Shown here piece after piece: positions 1 to 7,699 of a stretch of DNA of 64,000 bases. The number at the start of each line of letters is the position of its first letter. Position 1 is the first letter of the stretch. Location: assembly GCA_021737405.1 (NCBI GenBank), contig JAIPEG010000011.1, positions 1 to 64,000 of the forward strand, written 5' to 3'. Below the pieces are notes generated by a model, which made no database searches, was not told where the DNA came from, and saw nothing but the letters and a program-made list of their open reading frames with translations. Both the position numbers and the translations under genes were made by a program. The DNA comes from Bacteriovoracaceae bacterium. Lineage in GTDB: Bacteria > Bdellovibrionota > Bacteriovoracia > Bacteriovoracales > Bacteriovoracaceae.

Positions 1-2
1 TA

Positions 3-512
3 GGCCAAGAAGAACTTAAAATTCACCGCTCTAAATCGACTGGTCCTGCTTACTATCTAAACCAGGTCTTCATCAATGAGTTAGCAACCATCTATGGTTT
101 AACCTTGAAGCCGAAGGTTCTTGCTGATGTGTGCCAAAAAGGACTTTTTAGTCCTTCGGTAAATCTTTTGCGAATCCTTTTACTAGATGGAAGAGATGCT
201 TTTGAAATTCCAAAGGAAGCAAATTTGGGAGGAGCAGCGGGCCTTGCCACAAGTAGTCTAGAGAGTTTCATTGAAGAAGCCCCTCACCTATTTTTTAATT
301 ACCTAAGTAAACTACAGGCCATGGCACCAAACGCCCCTTGCCTTGAGAAGGAAATACCAGAGATCGCCTACTTCATGGAGCGCTATAAATGGTTAGAAGA
401 CATGGTGGGAACTCGTAAACTTATAACCGATAAAGAGAAAATCAATGCCATTTTTCGAAAGCTCTTGCGCTTTGATGACATCATCAAAAATTGCAAGAAC
501 TTTAAGAAATAA
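3..512 (+). CDS. Unrecognised protein, C-terminal part (gene starts left of window)
   Basis: The reading frame is open from the first complete codon at position 3 to a TAA at 510-512, so about 169 C-terminal residues are visible and the true start lies outside the window. The TTG at 105 is internal, because the frame continues upstream in good coding style. The fragment is soluble, mixed alpha-helical in appearance, with Lys-rich C-terminus (ends NCKNFKK) and no signal peptide, membrane segment or motif I recognise. It converges on the next gene and their 3' ends overlap by about 11 bases. Function unknown. Confidence 0.6.
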   Translation, partial: GQEELKIHRSKSTGPAYYLNQVFINELATIYGLTLKPKVLADVCQKGLFSPSVNLLRILLLDGRDAFEIPKEANLGGAAGLATSSLESFIEEAPHLFFNYLSKLQAMAPNAPCLEKEIPEIAYFMERYKWLEDMVGTRKLITDKEKINAIFRKLLRFDDIIKNCKNFKK

Positions 513-1263
513 TAATAAGACTAAGCCCTTCACCAAGACCCTTATCTAAATACTCTTGCAGACTTTTTCCAATATTCTCTTTTGTCCACTTCCCTTCGCC
601 TTTGATCGAAACAAGAACACTGCCAGGTCGTGATCCTTTGAGGGAAACCTCTTGACCAGCACCATGGTCAGAATTCCACTCTCGCAAAATACTGTGGCAC
701 TCGCGAGCAAGTCCTTGGGGATCAAGTTTTTCCCAAAGGCCCATAACGGGGACAGCCTCTTCTTCTAATACAGGAGCCGATAGAAGTGGCGTTAATTCTT
801 CTTTTAAATCATGATGACAAGATCCACAGCCAATACCTGCCTGAAGATGATCGCCAAGATCGCGAATACTTTGAATCTCCGCTCCAGAGCCAATAAGCTG
901 ATGAATATCTGCGCGATAAACTCCAAAACAGCGACAGATGAGCTCTTCAGGGTTGCGCCCTTTAAGACTTGCAAAGGTGTGAAGCTCATCCTTAATTTCT
1001 AAAACAAATTTACGGTAAAATGTGTAGGCATAAGGAAAAAGACCTCCAGTATCAAAGACTGGAATATCACCAAGCTCATTGCCCTTAATTAAGGAAGCTA
1101 ACTCTGAGAATTGCTCTGCAATCTCGTCAGGCCCGTCCCACTCAAAGGTAAGCTCGATGACCTGATCATTTTTTCCCGTATCCAGATAAAACTTAAGAGG
1201 CAAATCGAGGAGGGTAAATTCCCCAAAGTATCGCCAGAAAGATGGACGCCCACGGTTTTTCAT
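502..1263 (-). CDS. NifU-like protein with BFD-type [2Fe-2S] domain
   Basis: This 253-residue protein has a central BFD-like (2Fe-2S)-binding domain. The ligands are seen as CRC at residues 110-112 and CGSC at 146-149, preceded by GIG. This is the arrangement found in the middle of NifU and in bacterioferritin-associated ferredoxin. The segment before it (about residues 20-75, with a GN-LIKG-like stretch) resembles an IscU scaffold without its cysteines. The last 60 residues resemble the Nfu domain but lack CxxC. The whole therefore looks like a NifU architecture in which only the central permanent cluster is kept; the flanking-domain reading is inference. It could serve in Fe-S assembly or electron transfer. 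It lies just downstream of map on the same strand, 8 bases apart. Confidence 0.75.
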   Translation of the reverse strand: MKNRGRPSFWRYFGEFTLLDLPLKFYLDTGKNDQVIELTFEWDGPDEIAEQFSELASLIKGNELGDIPVFDTGGLFPYAYTFYRKFVLEIKDELHTFASLKGRNPEELICRCFGVYRADIHQLIGSGAEIQSIRDLGDHLQAGIGCGSCHHDLKEELTPLLSAPVLEEEAVPVMGLWEKLDPQGLARECHSILREWNSDHGAGQEVSLKGSRPGSVLVSIKGEGKWTKENIGKSLQEYLDKGLGEGLSLIIIS

Positions 1264-1271
1264 AAGTGACC

Positions 1272-2048
1272 CTAAATTTTAAAATCTACCTGCTCATCAG
1301 GTCTTAGAGTCAAAATCTCATGGCCTTCTTCAGTAACCAAAATGGTGTGTTCAAACTGGGCAGAAGGCTTTTTATCTTTTGTTATTACAGTCCATCCATC
1401 ACGAAGTAACTTACAATGACGACTTCCTAGATTAATCATAGGCTCAATAGTAAAGGTCATCCCAGGCTTACACTCAGCGCCAGTCCCCTTCTTTCCAACA
1501 TGAACAACCTGAGGTTCCTCATGAAACTCGCGGCCAATGCCGTGGCCACAATATTCTTCGACAACACTATAGCCATGATCATGAGCAATCTCTTGAATGA
1601 TCGCTCCAATATCACCAATGTGAGAGCCAGGCTTTACAGTATTAATCCCTGCTCTCATACATTGATAGGTAACATCAACAAGTTTTTGAATTTCATCAGA
1701 GACATTACCAACAAGAAAAGTCTTATTGGTGTCACCATGAAACTTATTTAAATAAGTCGTAACATCAATATTTAAAATATCCCCATCTTTAACAATGTCA
1801 CTTTTTGACGGGATGCCGTGGCAAATGACTTCATTTAAGCTGGTACACACTGATTTTGGAAAACCGTTGTAATTAAGAGGAGATGGATAGGCTCCATGCT
1901 CCAATATATAGTCGTGGCAAATCTGGTTGAGCTCTTCCGTAGAGATTCCAGGTTTTATAAAAGACTCGATATAAACCAGTGTATTTCTGGCCAATGTTGC
2001 CGTCTCACGCATGAGACCAATTTCACGACTTGATTTGATTGAAATCAT
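1272..2048 (-). CDS. map: Methionine aminopeptidase, type I
   Basis: Removes the N-terminal methionine from nascent proteins in the cytosol. All five metal ligands of the M24A family are visible: Asp in NIDVT, Asp in HGDTNKTF, His in GHGIGREFHEEP, Glu in FTIEPM and Glu in FEHTI. The substrate-site His in CHGIPS is also present. There is no N-terminal zinc-finger extension, so it is the short type Ia form of about 258 residues. I chose the ATG at 2048, giving MISIKSSREIG; a TTG 12 bases upstream (2060) is the alternative. A GGTGG precedes the ATG. It is followed closely by the NifU-like gene. Confidence 0.95.
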   Translation of the reverse strand: MISIKSSREIGLMRETATLARNTLVYIESFIKPGISTEELNQICHDYILEHGAYPSPLNYNGFPKSVCTSLNEVICHGIPSKSDIVKDGDILNIDVTTYLNKFHGDTNKTFLVGNVSDEIQKLVDVTYQCMRAGINTVKPGSHIGDIGAIIQEIAHDHGYSVVEEYCGHGIGREFHEEPQVVHVGKKGTGAECKPGMTFTIEPMINLGSRHCKLLRDGWTVITKDKKPSAQFEHTILVTEEGHEILTLRPDEQVDFKI

Positions 2049-2182
2049 CCTAACCACCAATATAATAATGCATTGTGTATAGATTTAGGGTCTAACCCCC
2101 TACCTGTCAAGGGCCACTGCCGAGACAATACCACCCTCTTTTGCTAATCTCTATAAAAAGAAAAATATTTAAAAAGACCATT

Positions 2183-3160
2183 ATGGACGCTCAAACAATT
2201 ATTCGCTTAGATGCCTCGCCCTACCAACAAACCTCATTTTTTTATAAGGAAAAAGAGGTCGCTGAGAAATATGGATGTCGCTATCTATTTGCTGACTCAA
2301 AGAATCGATACCTCCCCTGGCCATTGTCTTCTGAATATCCAGGACCCTATATTTTAATAAGTAATACCCACACTAGCTTTGACAGGCTTCCTAAAGAACT
2401 CTTGGAAAACACTAACCTCCTAATTCATGGCAACAGTGGTTATGATAATTTTTATTGTGAAGAAGTCCTCTCTTGGAACTTTCCAGTCATCCTTGGCAAC
2501 CCTATTCGCGTCCCTGCAGTAACAGAATATATATTAAGCCACCTCTTTAGCCGATTTGGCGTAAGTCCCCACCAAAAGGCATGGGATAAAGACCGCAAGT
2601 GGGACCGAGATTTGTTGTGTGATCAAAATGTTCTCATTGTTGGCCGCGGTCTCATTGGCGAACAAGTGGCGAAAAGTCTAAGCCCTCTCGTACAAAAACT
2701 TTCATTTATTGATCCCTATAAACTTCCGGAGACGGCGACACTTTCAGAGCTTCTCCCTCATCATAGAATCGTTATTTTGACCTGCAGCCTTAATGAGAAG
2801 AACCACCATCTCTTGGGCCCTCAAGAGCTCTTGAGCATGCCCAAACATTTTATCTTAATCAATTCTGCGAGAGGTCCTCTCATAGATGAAGGTGCGCTGA
2901 TCGATACTCTAAAAATCAGACCTAAAGCTTTTGCCTTTTTAGATGTCTTTGAAAAAGAACCTTTTGAAAAGCAATTTAAAAATCTTACCAATATTCATCT
3001 GACCTCTCATATTGCCGGAGTCTCTGGAAATTTAGACCAAAGACTTCTCGATTATATCGATCAGGTTATTCACACATTTAAAAAGAGTCCCAATCAATTT
3101 GAAGAGAATTATCATGAACTCATTTTAAGAAATAGAATTCATAATGGAATGTTAATATGA
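2183..3160 (+). CDS. D-isomer-specific 2-hydroxyacid dehydrogenase family protein
   Basis: NAD-dependent oxidoreductase of the phosphoglycerate/D-lactate dehydrogenase superfamily, interconverting a 2-hydroxyacid and a 2-oxoacid. The Rossmann motif reads VGRGLIGEQVA. The substrate-binding Arg is in NSARGPLIDEGAL, the catalytic Glu in DVFEKEPF and the catalytic His in TSHIAG. About 325 residues, with no ACT domain, so it is not a classical SerA. Start set at the first ATG (2183, MDAQTIIRLD); a TTG at 2141 would add 14 basic residues. The actual substrate cannot be read from the sequence. Its last codons overlap the ATG of the arginase-family gene (ATGA), which implies translational coupling. 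Confidence 0.85.
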   Translation: MDAQTIIRLDASPYQQTSFFYKEKEVAEKYGCRYLFADSKNRYLPWPLSSEYPGPYILISNTHTSFDRLPKELLENTNLLIHGNSGYDNFYCEEVLSWNFPVILGNPIRVPAVTEYILSHLFSRFGVSPHQKAWDKDRKWDRDLLCDQNVLIVGRGLIGEQVAKSLSPLVQKLSFIDPYKLPETATLSELLPHHRIVILTCSLNEKNHHLLGPQELLSMPKHFILINSARGPLIDEGALIDTLKIRPKAFAFLDVFEKEPFEKQFKNLTNIHLTSHIAGVSGNLDQRLLDYIDQVIHTFKKSPNQFEENYHELILRNRIHNGMLI

Positions 3161-4266
3161 GCCAACATCTGCCAATACGCCCCATGCTATGCCCTCCTGG
3201 AAATGGCGTTTATACCGTTAATACTGCCAAAGAGAGAAAGGAAGAACTCCATCAGTTAATTTATAAAGAAAGTGATCCTTTGAAAGTTGAAAAAATTTGG
3301 GAAAAGACTTTAGATAATCTCAAAGATGTCTCTCTTTCTTTATTAGGTGTTTGCTCAGATTGCGGAGGAGGGATTCATAGGGGCGCCAATTGGGGTCCTC
3401 TTTTTTTAAGACAAAGCCTCTATGCTCTTAATCCCCTTTATAAGAATTCCAACTATCTTGACCTCGGAGATATAAGAGTCATCCCCCACCTTCTTCATGA
3501 CAAATATTTAAATGATTCAACGATTAAAAATTGTCGCCGCTCACTTTATAACGACGAAATTAGCCCTCTTCCCGTTTCTCCCTTGAGCCAGACCGAAGAA
3601 GTCCTAAAGTCTTTTTATAAGCTAAACCCACAAGGCAAAGTCATAACTCTTGGTGGAGATCACAGCGTTAGTTATCCGGCCGTAAAGGCATACTTACAAC
3701 ACAAGAAAAATGAAAATAAAAAGGTCGCCCTTATTCATTTTGATGCTCACACCGATCTTCTTCATGAGCGCCTAGGTATAGACCTCTGTTTTGGCTCCTG
3801 GGTAACTCATATCTTAGAAGACCTTCCTGGCCATGATTTTTGCTACCAACTCGGAATTCGCTCAAGTGGTAAAGATAGAGGTCATTGGGAAAAAAGCTTT
3901 GGTATTCAACAATTTTGGAATTATGAATTCCAAGATCAAGGTGTTAAGAAAATTTCTCAATTTATTATCGATGATTTAAAGAAAAAAGGTGTTGAAGAAA
4001 TTTATGTTAGCTTTGATATCGATGCCCTAGATGAAACTGAGGCAAGTGCAACGGGTACCCCAGAGCCAGGGGGACTAAAAGTCGATGAGTGCTTAAGTTT
4101 TCTCTATCGGTTAAAGGAAGAATTTTCCATAACTGGAGCAGACCTTATGGAGGTCGCCCCTTTTCTCAATATGCCCACTCAAAAGGCAAAGATAAACCCT
4201 GAGCCCCAGGCAACCCTTTTAGCTGCACAATCAATCCTCAACTTTTTTGTTGAAAGCATGCTTTAA
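3157..4266 (+). CDS. Arginase/agmatinase/formimidoylglutamase family hydrolase
   Basis: Mn-dependent ureohydrolase family member that hydrolyses a guanidino or formimino group. The metal-binding motifs are intact: GGDHS at residues 166-170, DAHTD at 196-200 and SFDIDALDE at 285-293. At 369 residues it is longer than typical arginase (about 300). The extra length is an N-terminal segment with a short cysteine pair (CSDCGGG) around residues 66-72. Which substrate it uses (arginine, agmatine, formimidoylglutamate or another) is not decided by these motifs. It overlaps the upstream 2-hydroxyacid dehydrogenase by four bases and precedes aat by about 30 bases. Confidence 0.88.
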   Translation: MSQHLPIRPMLCPPGNGVYTVNTAKERKEELHQLIYKESDPLKVEKIWEKTLDNLKDVSLSLLGVCSDCGGGIHRGANWGPLFLRQSLYALNPLYKNSNYLDLGDIRVIPHLLHDKYLNDSTIKNCRRSLYNDEISPLPVSPLSQTEEVLKSFYKLNPQGKVITLGGDHSVSYPAVKAYLQHKKNENKKVALIHFDAHTDLLHERLGIDLCFGSWVTHILEDLPGHDFCYQLGIRSSGKDRGHWEKSFGIQQFWNYEFQDQGVKKISQFIIDDLKKKGVEEIYVSFDIDALDETEASATGTPEPGGLKVDECLSFLYRLKEEFSITGADLMEVAPFLNMPTQKAKINPEPQATLLAAQSILNFFVESML

Positions 4267-4297
4267 GATAAGAGCCTTTTTAGAGTACAATTAAAGA

Positions 4298-4990
4298 ATG
4301 GCAGTATTAAAATTTCCACCTGTTGAGACGGCCGATGAGAATGGTCTCCTAGCTTTAGGAGGAGATCTTGAAGTACCAACGCTGGTCCTTGCCTACCGTA
4401 ATGGCATTTTTCCTTGGCCAATTTCAGAAGAGTTCCCATTGGCGTGGTTCTCGCCAGACCCTCGTGGAGTTCTAGACTTTGAAGACCTCATTTTAAATAA
4501 GCGCTTAATTCGTTACCTAAAAGGACATAACCTAACCTTCACGGCCAATAAAGATTTTCTTGGCGTTATTAACGCTTGCTCATCAACTCCAAGAACCCAA
4601 CAAAGCGGAACTTGGATTACTGAAGATGTCATTGAAAGCTATCATAATTTATTTAAGAAAGAGTTTGCTTATTCGTTAGAGGCTTGGGAAGGAGAGAATC
4701 TGGTCGGAGGTATCTATGGGGTTTGTATAAACGGAATCTTAACTGGTGAATCAATGTTTCACAAAGTTCCTAACGCTTCAAAATTTTGCCTCATCGCCGT
4801 AATGGCCCTACTCAAAAGAGCGGGGATTAATTGGCTTGACACACAAATGGTAACTCCTGTTATTAAGTCTTTAGGAGGCAAAGAGATTCCACGAGAAGAC
4901 TTCCTTAGCCGCCTTTCGAAGGCTCCTCTTCGAAGTCGTTTAGAGATTTTTCCAGAAAACTTAAGTGATGATTTATTTCGCCACTTTTAA
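4298..4990 (+). CDS. aat: Leucyl/phenylalanyl-tRNA--protein transferase
   Basis: Transfers Leu or Phe from aminoacyl-tRNA to proteins with N-terminal Arg or Lys, marking them for ClpAP in the N-end rule pathway. The family signature is visible at the N-terminus (FPPVETADENGLLALGGDL, then YRNGIFPWP) and later as GGIYGV and GESMF. At 230 residues the length is normal for Aat. The 3' end overlaps the convergent nuoI-like gene by 18 bases. Confidence 0.95.
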   Translation: MAVLKFPPVETADENGLLALGGDLEVPTLVLAYRNGIFPWPISEEFPLAWFSPDPRGVLDFEDLILNKRLIRYLKGHNLTFTANKDFLGVINACSSTPRTQQSGTWITEDVIESYHNLFKKEFAYSLEAWEGENLVGGIYGVCINGILTGESMFHKVPNASKFCLIAVMALLKRAGINWLDTQMVTPVIKSLGGKEIPREDFLSRLSKAPLRSRLEIFPENLSDDLFRHF

Positions 4991-5485
4991 TTGGGAACGA
5001 AGATTAAGCACGTCACTAACAGTAAGCCCTTTTCCATCATTTAAGCTATTACGGTAGGCCAAATATTGTAGATCTCTGGCCCAATCATCTTCAAATTGAC
5101 CGGCCATGCTTCCCTCTGGAATAAAAGCAATCGCTCCTTCAGGGCAAATATCTTCACATAGATTGCACATGATGCACTTTAAAGGTTCAAAGTGAAATAA
5201 TGAAGGTGCTGAGGGAGCTGATAGCCCTGGAGGAGGCACAACTTGCAAGCAAGACGTTGGACACACCTGAACGCATAGCTCGCATGATGTACAACGTAAA
5301 CTACCATCATCATTTATGGTAAGAACCAGATCATTTTTTTCAGTACTAAGCTTTTGGCCAGATTTTAATCTCCCCCAATTAGGTCGGCCTAAAAAGCGGA
5401 AAAGGATATATAGGAATTTTTTAAAAAAAAGAAGGATTCTTTTGTATATAGGATTAGGAAAATAGACTTCTCGATCAAGAATCAC
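4973..5485 (-). CDS. nuoI: NuoI-like 2x[4Fe-4S] ferredoxin subunit of complex I
   Basis: A 170-residue protein with two classical ferredoxin cluster motifs, CTSCELCVQVCP and CIMCNLCEDICP. These match the N6a/N6b clusters that pass electrons from NuoG to NuoB in NADH:quinone oxidoreductase. The N-terminus contains a basic/aromatic segment (YKRILLFFKKFLYILFRFLG) of the kind that sits at the membrane interface in NuoI. The start is a GTG at 5485 with GGAG six bases upstream. It overlaps the end of the nuoG-like gene by 11 bases and is the last gene of the nuoB-nuoCD-nuoF'-nuoG'-nuoI operon. Confidence 0.85.
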   Translation of the reverse strand: MILDREVYFPNPIYKRILLFFKKFLYILFRFLGRPNWGRLKSGQKLSTEKNDLVLTINDDGSLRCTSCELCVQVCPTSCLQVVPPPGLSAPSAPSLFHFEPLKCIMCNLCEDICPEGAIAFIPEGSMAGQFEDDWARDLQYLAYRNSLNDGKGLTVSDVLNLRSQLKVAK

Positions 5486-6824
5486 CTTTCTCTCCTTTAA
5501 ATATCTTTATTGGTTTGGCTTCTCGCGAAATAAATACTTCTTCATTTTGGTAATTCTTTCCCTTCCAAGACATTTCCCAATAGGGCTGAAGAGGGATTAA
5601 AGTGTTTGCAGATTCATATATTTCAGCATTAATGAAAGCACCAGCAAACGCCTTATGTCGCGCCCTTTTGAAACGCTCTAGAAGAGTACTCCACTGTATC
5701 AAATCGGGAAGCCATTCAGGAGCAATTAATACGACACTCTTTTCTTTAAGTTCCCCATCATATGGGGTTAGTAATCGTTGAATCGAATTCTGCTTCTCTT
5801 GGGAAAATGTCTTCTCAGTACGCATTAAGCCTACCTCATTAGCTCTACTCTTCCATGAAATGAATTCATATGACCAATCTTGAACGTTCTCTATTGAGGA
5901 CAAGTTGCTTATTAAATACTGCCACAATTCTTCCGGCAAATTCTTTGGAATAATAAGGTGCCTTGGTTCCTTGGTAGATAAATAATCTCCGTGAATCCAA
6001 CTTCCGTCTTTTTTTGTAAGAAGGGATCTTAGAGGCAATTTTAAGTTATTCACGATAGGCTTATTAACCTCGTCACAAACCCAAAATGTAGAATTTAGTG
6101 GTGAGCTTGCGCGAATGGCCCTAAGACCATTTTGCCCCTCTTCAAAATGAACTTCTGTTCGACATAGTCGATCACAGCCCCTACAAAAATCTTTTTTTAT
6201 TACGCTAGTCTTCCGTTTGAGGATTTCTTTACTTTCAAAACAGCCTGTTGGGCAAATATCTAGAAGATTCACTCCGTAATTATGAGAGAACTCACCTTTT
6301 ACTTTTATTTCTCCTGCCTCTTCATAGAGAGCAGGCTGTTCTGTAACACTTTTCTCAAAGTCTGTGCACATCATACAAGTTATACACTGTTTAAGGTTTA
6401 CTCGTAACTCTTCACTTAACTTATGGGCCTTGTCTTCCTTTGGAACTGCACTGGTCTCTAAACCCTTATTTCCGATTTCATTTACGAGGCGGCAGCGAGA
6501 CTGATTATCGCATTGAGTACAATTAAAATGATGAGATGATTGATAAAGTGAATCAACTTCCTTTTTCGCTAAGGTCAGATCATTGTGATAAAGAGAGTAA
6601 CGCCCGCCTTCAATAGGAGCCGTCCGACAGGCAGAGATCACGTCTCCTCTCTTTTCATCATAGATATTACAAAGGAGACATTTACTAGAACTCTCAAAGA
6701 GAGGATGAAAGCAGTAACCTTGAATTTCAAAGCTATCTCTATTTATGGCCTCAAAAAGGGTTTCCCCCTCACTTGCAACAATGAGCTTCCCTTCTACATA
6801 GAAAGAGACTTGTTCCTGGCTCAT
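5475..6824 (-). CDS. nuoG: Short NuoG-like iron-sulfur protein (complex I)
   Basis: The 449 residues carry the complete cluster set of the NuoG N-terminus. A [2Fe-2S] ferredoxin domain has GYC, KCLLC and SACRTAP. The His/Cys N5 motif reads HHFNCTQCDNQSRC. A [4Fe-4S] pair is seen as QCITCMMC and ICPTGC. An N7-like motif shows CRGCDRLC followed later by WVCDE. The long molybdopterin-like C-terminal region of normal NuoG (700-900 residues) is largely missing; the remaining 170 residues are weakly conserved. The start ATG overlaps the stop of the NuoF-like gene (ATGA). Role: electron relay in the peripheral arm; the donor is unclear because canonical NuoE and NuoF are absent nearby. Confidence 0.82.
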   Translation of the reverse strand: MSQEQVSFYVEGKLIVASEGETLFEAINRDSFEIQGYCFHPLFESSSKCLLCNIYDEKRGDVISACRTAPIEGGRYSLYHNDLTLAKKEVDSLYQSSHHFNCTQCDNQSRCRLVNEIGNKGLETSAVPKEDKAHKLSEELRVNLKQCITCMMCTDFEKSVTEQPALYEEAGEIKVKGEFSHNYGVNLLDICPTGCFESKEILKRKTSVIKKDFCRGCDRLCRTEVHFEEGQNGLRAIRASSPLNSTFWVCDEVNKPIVNNLKLPLRSLLTKKDGSWIHGDYLSTKEPRHLIIPKNLPEELWQYLISNLSSIENVQDWSYEFISWKSRANEVGLMRTEKTFSQEKQNSIQRLLTPYDGELKEKSVVLIAPEWLPDLIQWSTLLERFKRARHKAFAGAFINAEIYESANTLIPLQPYWEMSWKGKNYQNEEVFISREAKPIKIFKGEKGDS

Positions 6825-7699
6825 GAGCGAACCTCTTCAGTACTTGTTAGAGAGCTAACCATGCCTAAAATAATATTATACCGTTCTGGAAGGCCACATT
6901 GATAGGGAGCTTTTAATTGAAACCCCGTGAAAATACTTTCTGCTGAAATTCCTGCACGCCCATAAATACAGGGCAGGCACAAGCGGCACTGATCTTTGCC
7001 GAAAAACTCATTCCAGACCCGAATAAGTTTGCCTTCATCACAATTTGAAAAGAAATGAAGAGAGCGTATCTTATATCCAAAATCGGAAATTTTTTTCTTT
7101 TTTATACTTTCCCAATCCGAAAAATCACCGAAAGGACCATCGATTAAAACATGAGTTGTTCGAGGACCACCATTTCCTTCGATTTCGAAGATCTCATTAA
7201 GTGATTGCTCCACATGTATCCATTTGGCGCCAACCTTTTCCACATCGCCCCATAGAGTCAGCACGGAATGTTGCCTCTGATCACTTCCCCATAATCCATT
7301 CATGAGAGCAAGAATTTTAGAAGGCCCCAAAAGTAATGCTCTTTTTTTATCATTTAATTCTTTTGTGGAAAGGCTCATGGGTCTTAACAAAATTTTCGAA
7401 GAGACTCCTCTTTCAGCGAGGGCATTATGGAAGCGATTACTTACCAATTCATCCGTAAAGGAGATGATTAATTCTTTTTCAAATTTAATGAAATATTTTT
7501 GTAATTCTTCAAACAACTTAATTAGCTGATCTCTACAATCATCAACTAGTACTTCCCCCTGGAAGTCTCCTGGGTAAGATGAGCCCAAATCAAAAAAGAC
7601 TTGCTCTGTACTCTGAAGGGATCTCGATAATAGGGCATCAAAAGATGCTTGAAACTTAGCTTCAACTATTTGAACGCCAAAGTCGAAGGGTCCTTTCAT
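6821..7699 (-). CDS. NuoF-derived protein: SLBB plus [4Fe-4S] module without NADH/FMN domain
   Basis: The C-terminal 170 residues follow the NuoF plan. A segment resembling the NuoF stretch before SLBB (GPSKILALMNGLW) is followed by an SLBB-like region (LTLWGDVEKVGAKWIHVEQS, SLNEIFEIEG, then IDGPFGD). A cluster motif CRLCLPC with a fourth Cys 20 residues later replaces the ESCGKCxPC motif that holds cluster N3. The N-terminal 130 residues show no GRGGAGFP loop or other FMN/NADH-binding motif, and the protein is 292 rather than about 430 residues. The start ATG at 7699 overlaps the nuoCD stop (ATGA). I infer a NuoF relic that passes electrons but does not bind NADH. Homology to NuoF is by eye and should be tested. 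Confidence 0.6.
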   Translation of the reverse strand: MKGPFDFGVQIVEAKFQASFDALLSRSLQSTEQVFFDLGSSYPGDFQGEVLVDDCRDQLIKLFEELQKYFIKFEKELIISFTDELVSNRFHNALAERGVSSKILLRPMSLSTKELNDKKRALLLGPSKILALMNGLWGSDQRQHSVLTLWGDVEKVGAKWIHVEQSLNEIFEIEGNGGPRTTHVLIDGPFGDFSDWESIKKKKISDFGYKIRSLHFFSNCDEGKLIRVWNEFFGKDQCRLCLPCIYGRAGISAESIFTGFQLKAPYQCGLPERYNIILGMVSSLTSTEEVRS

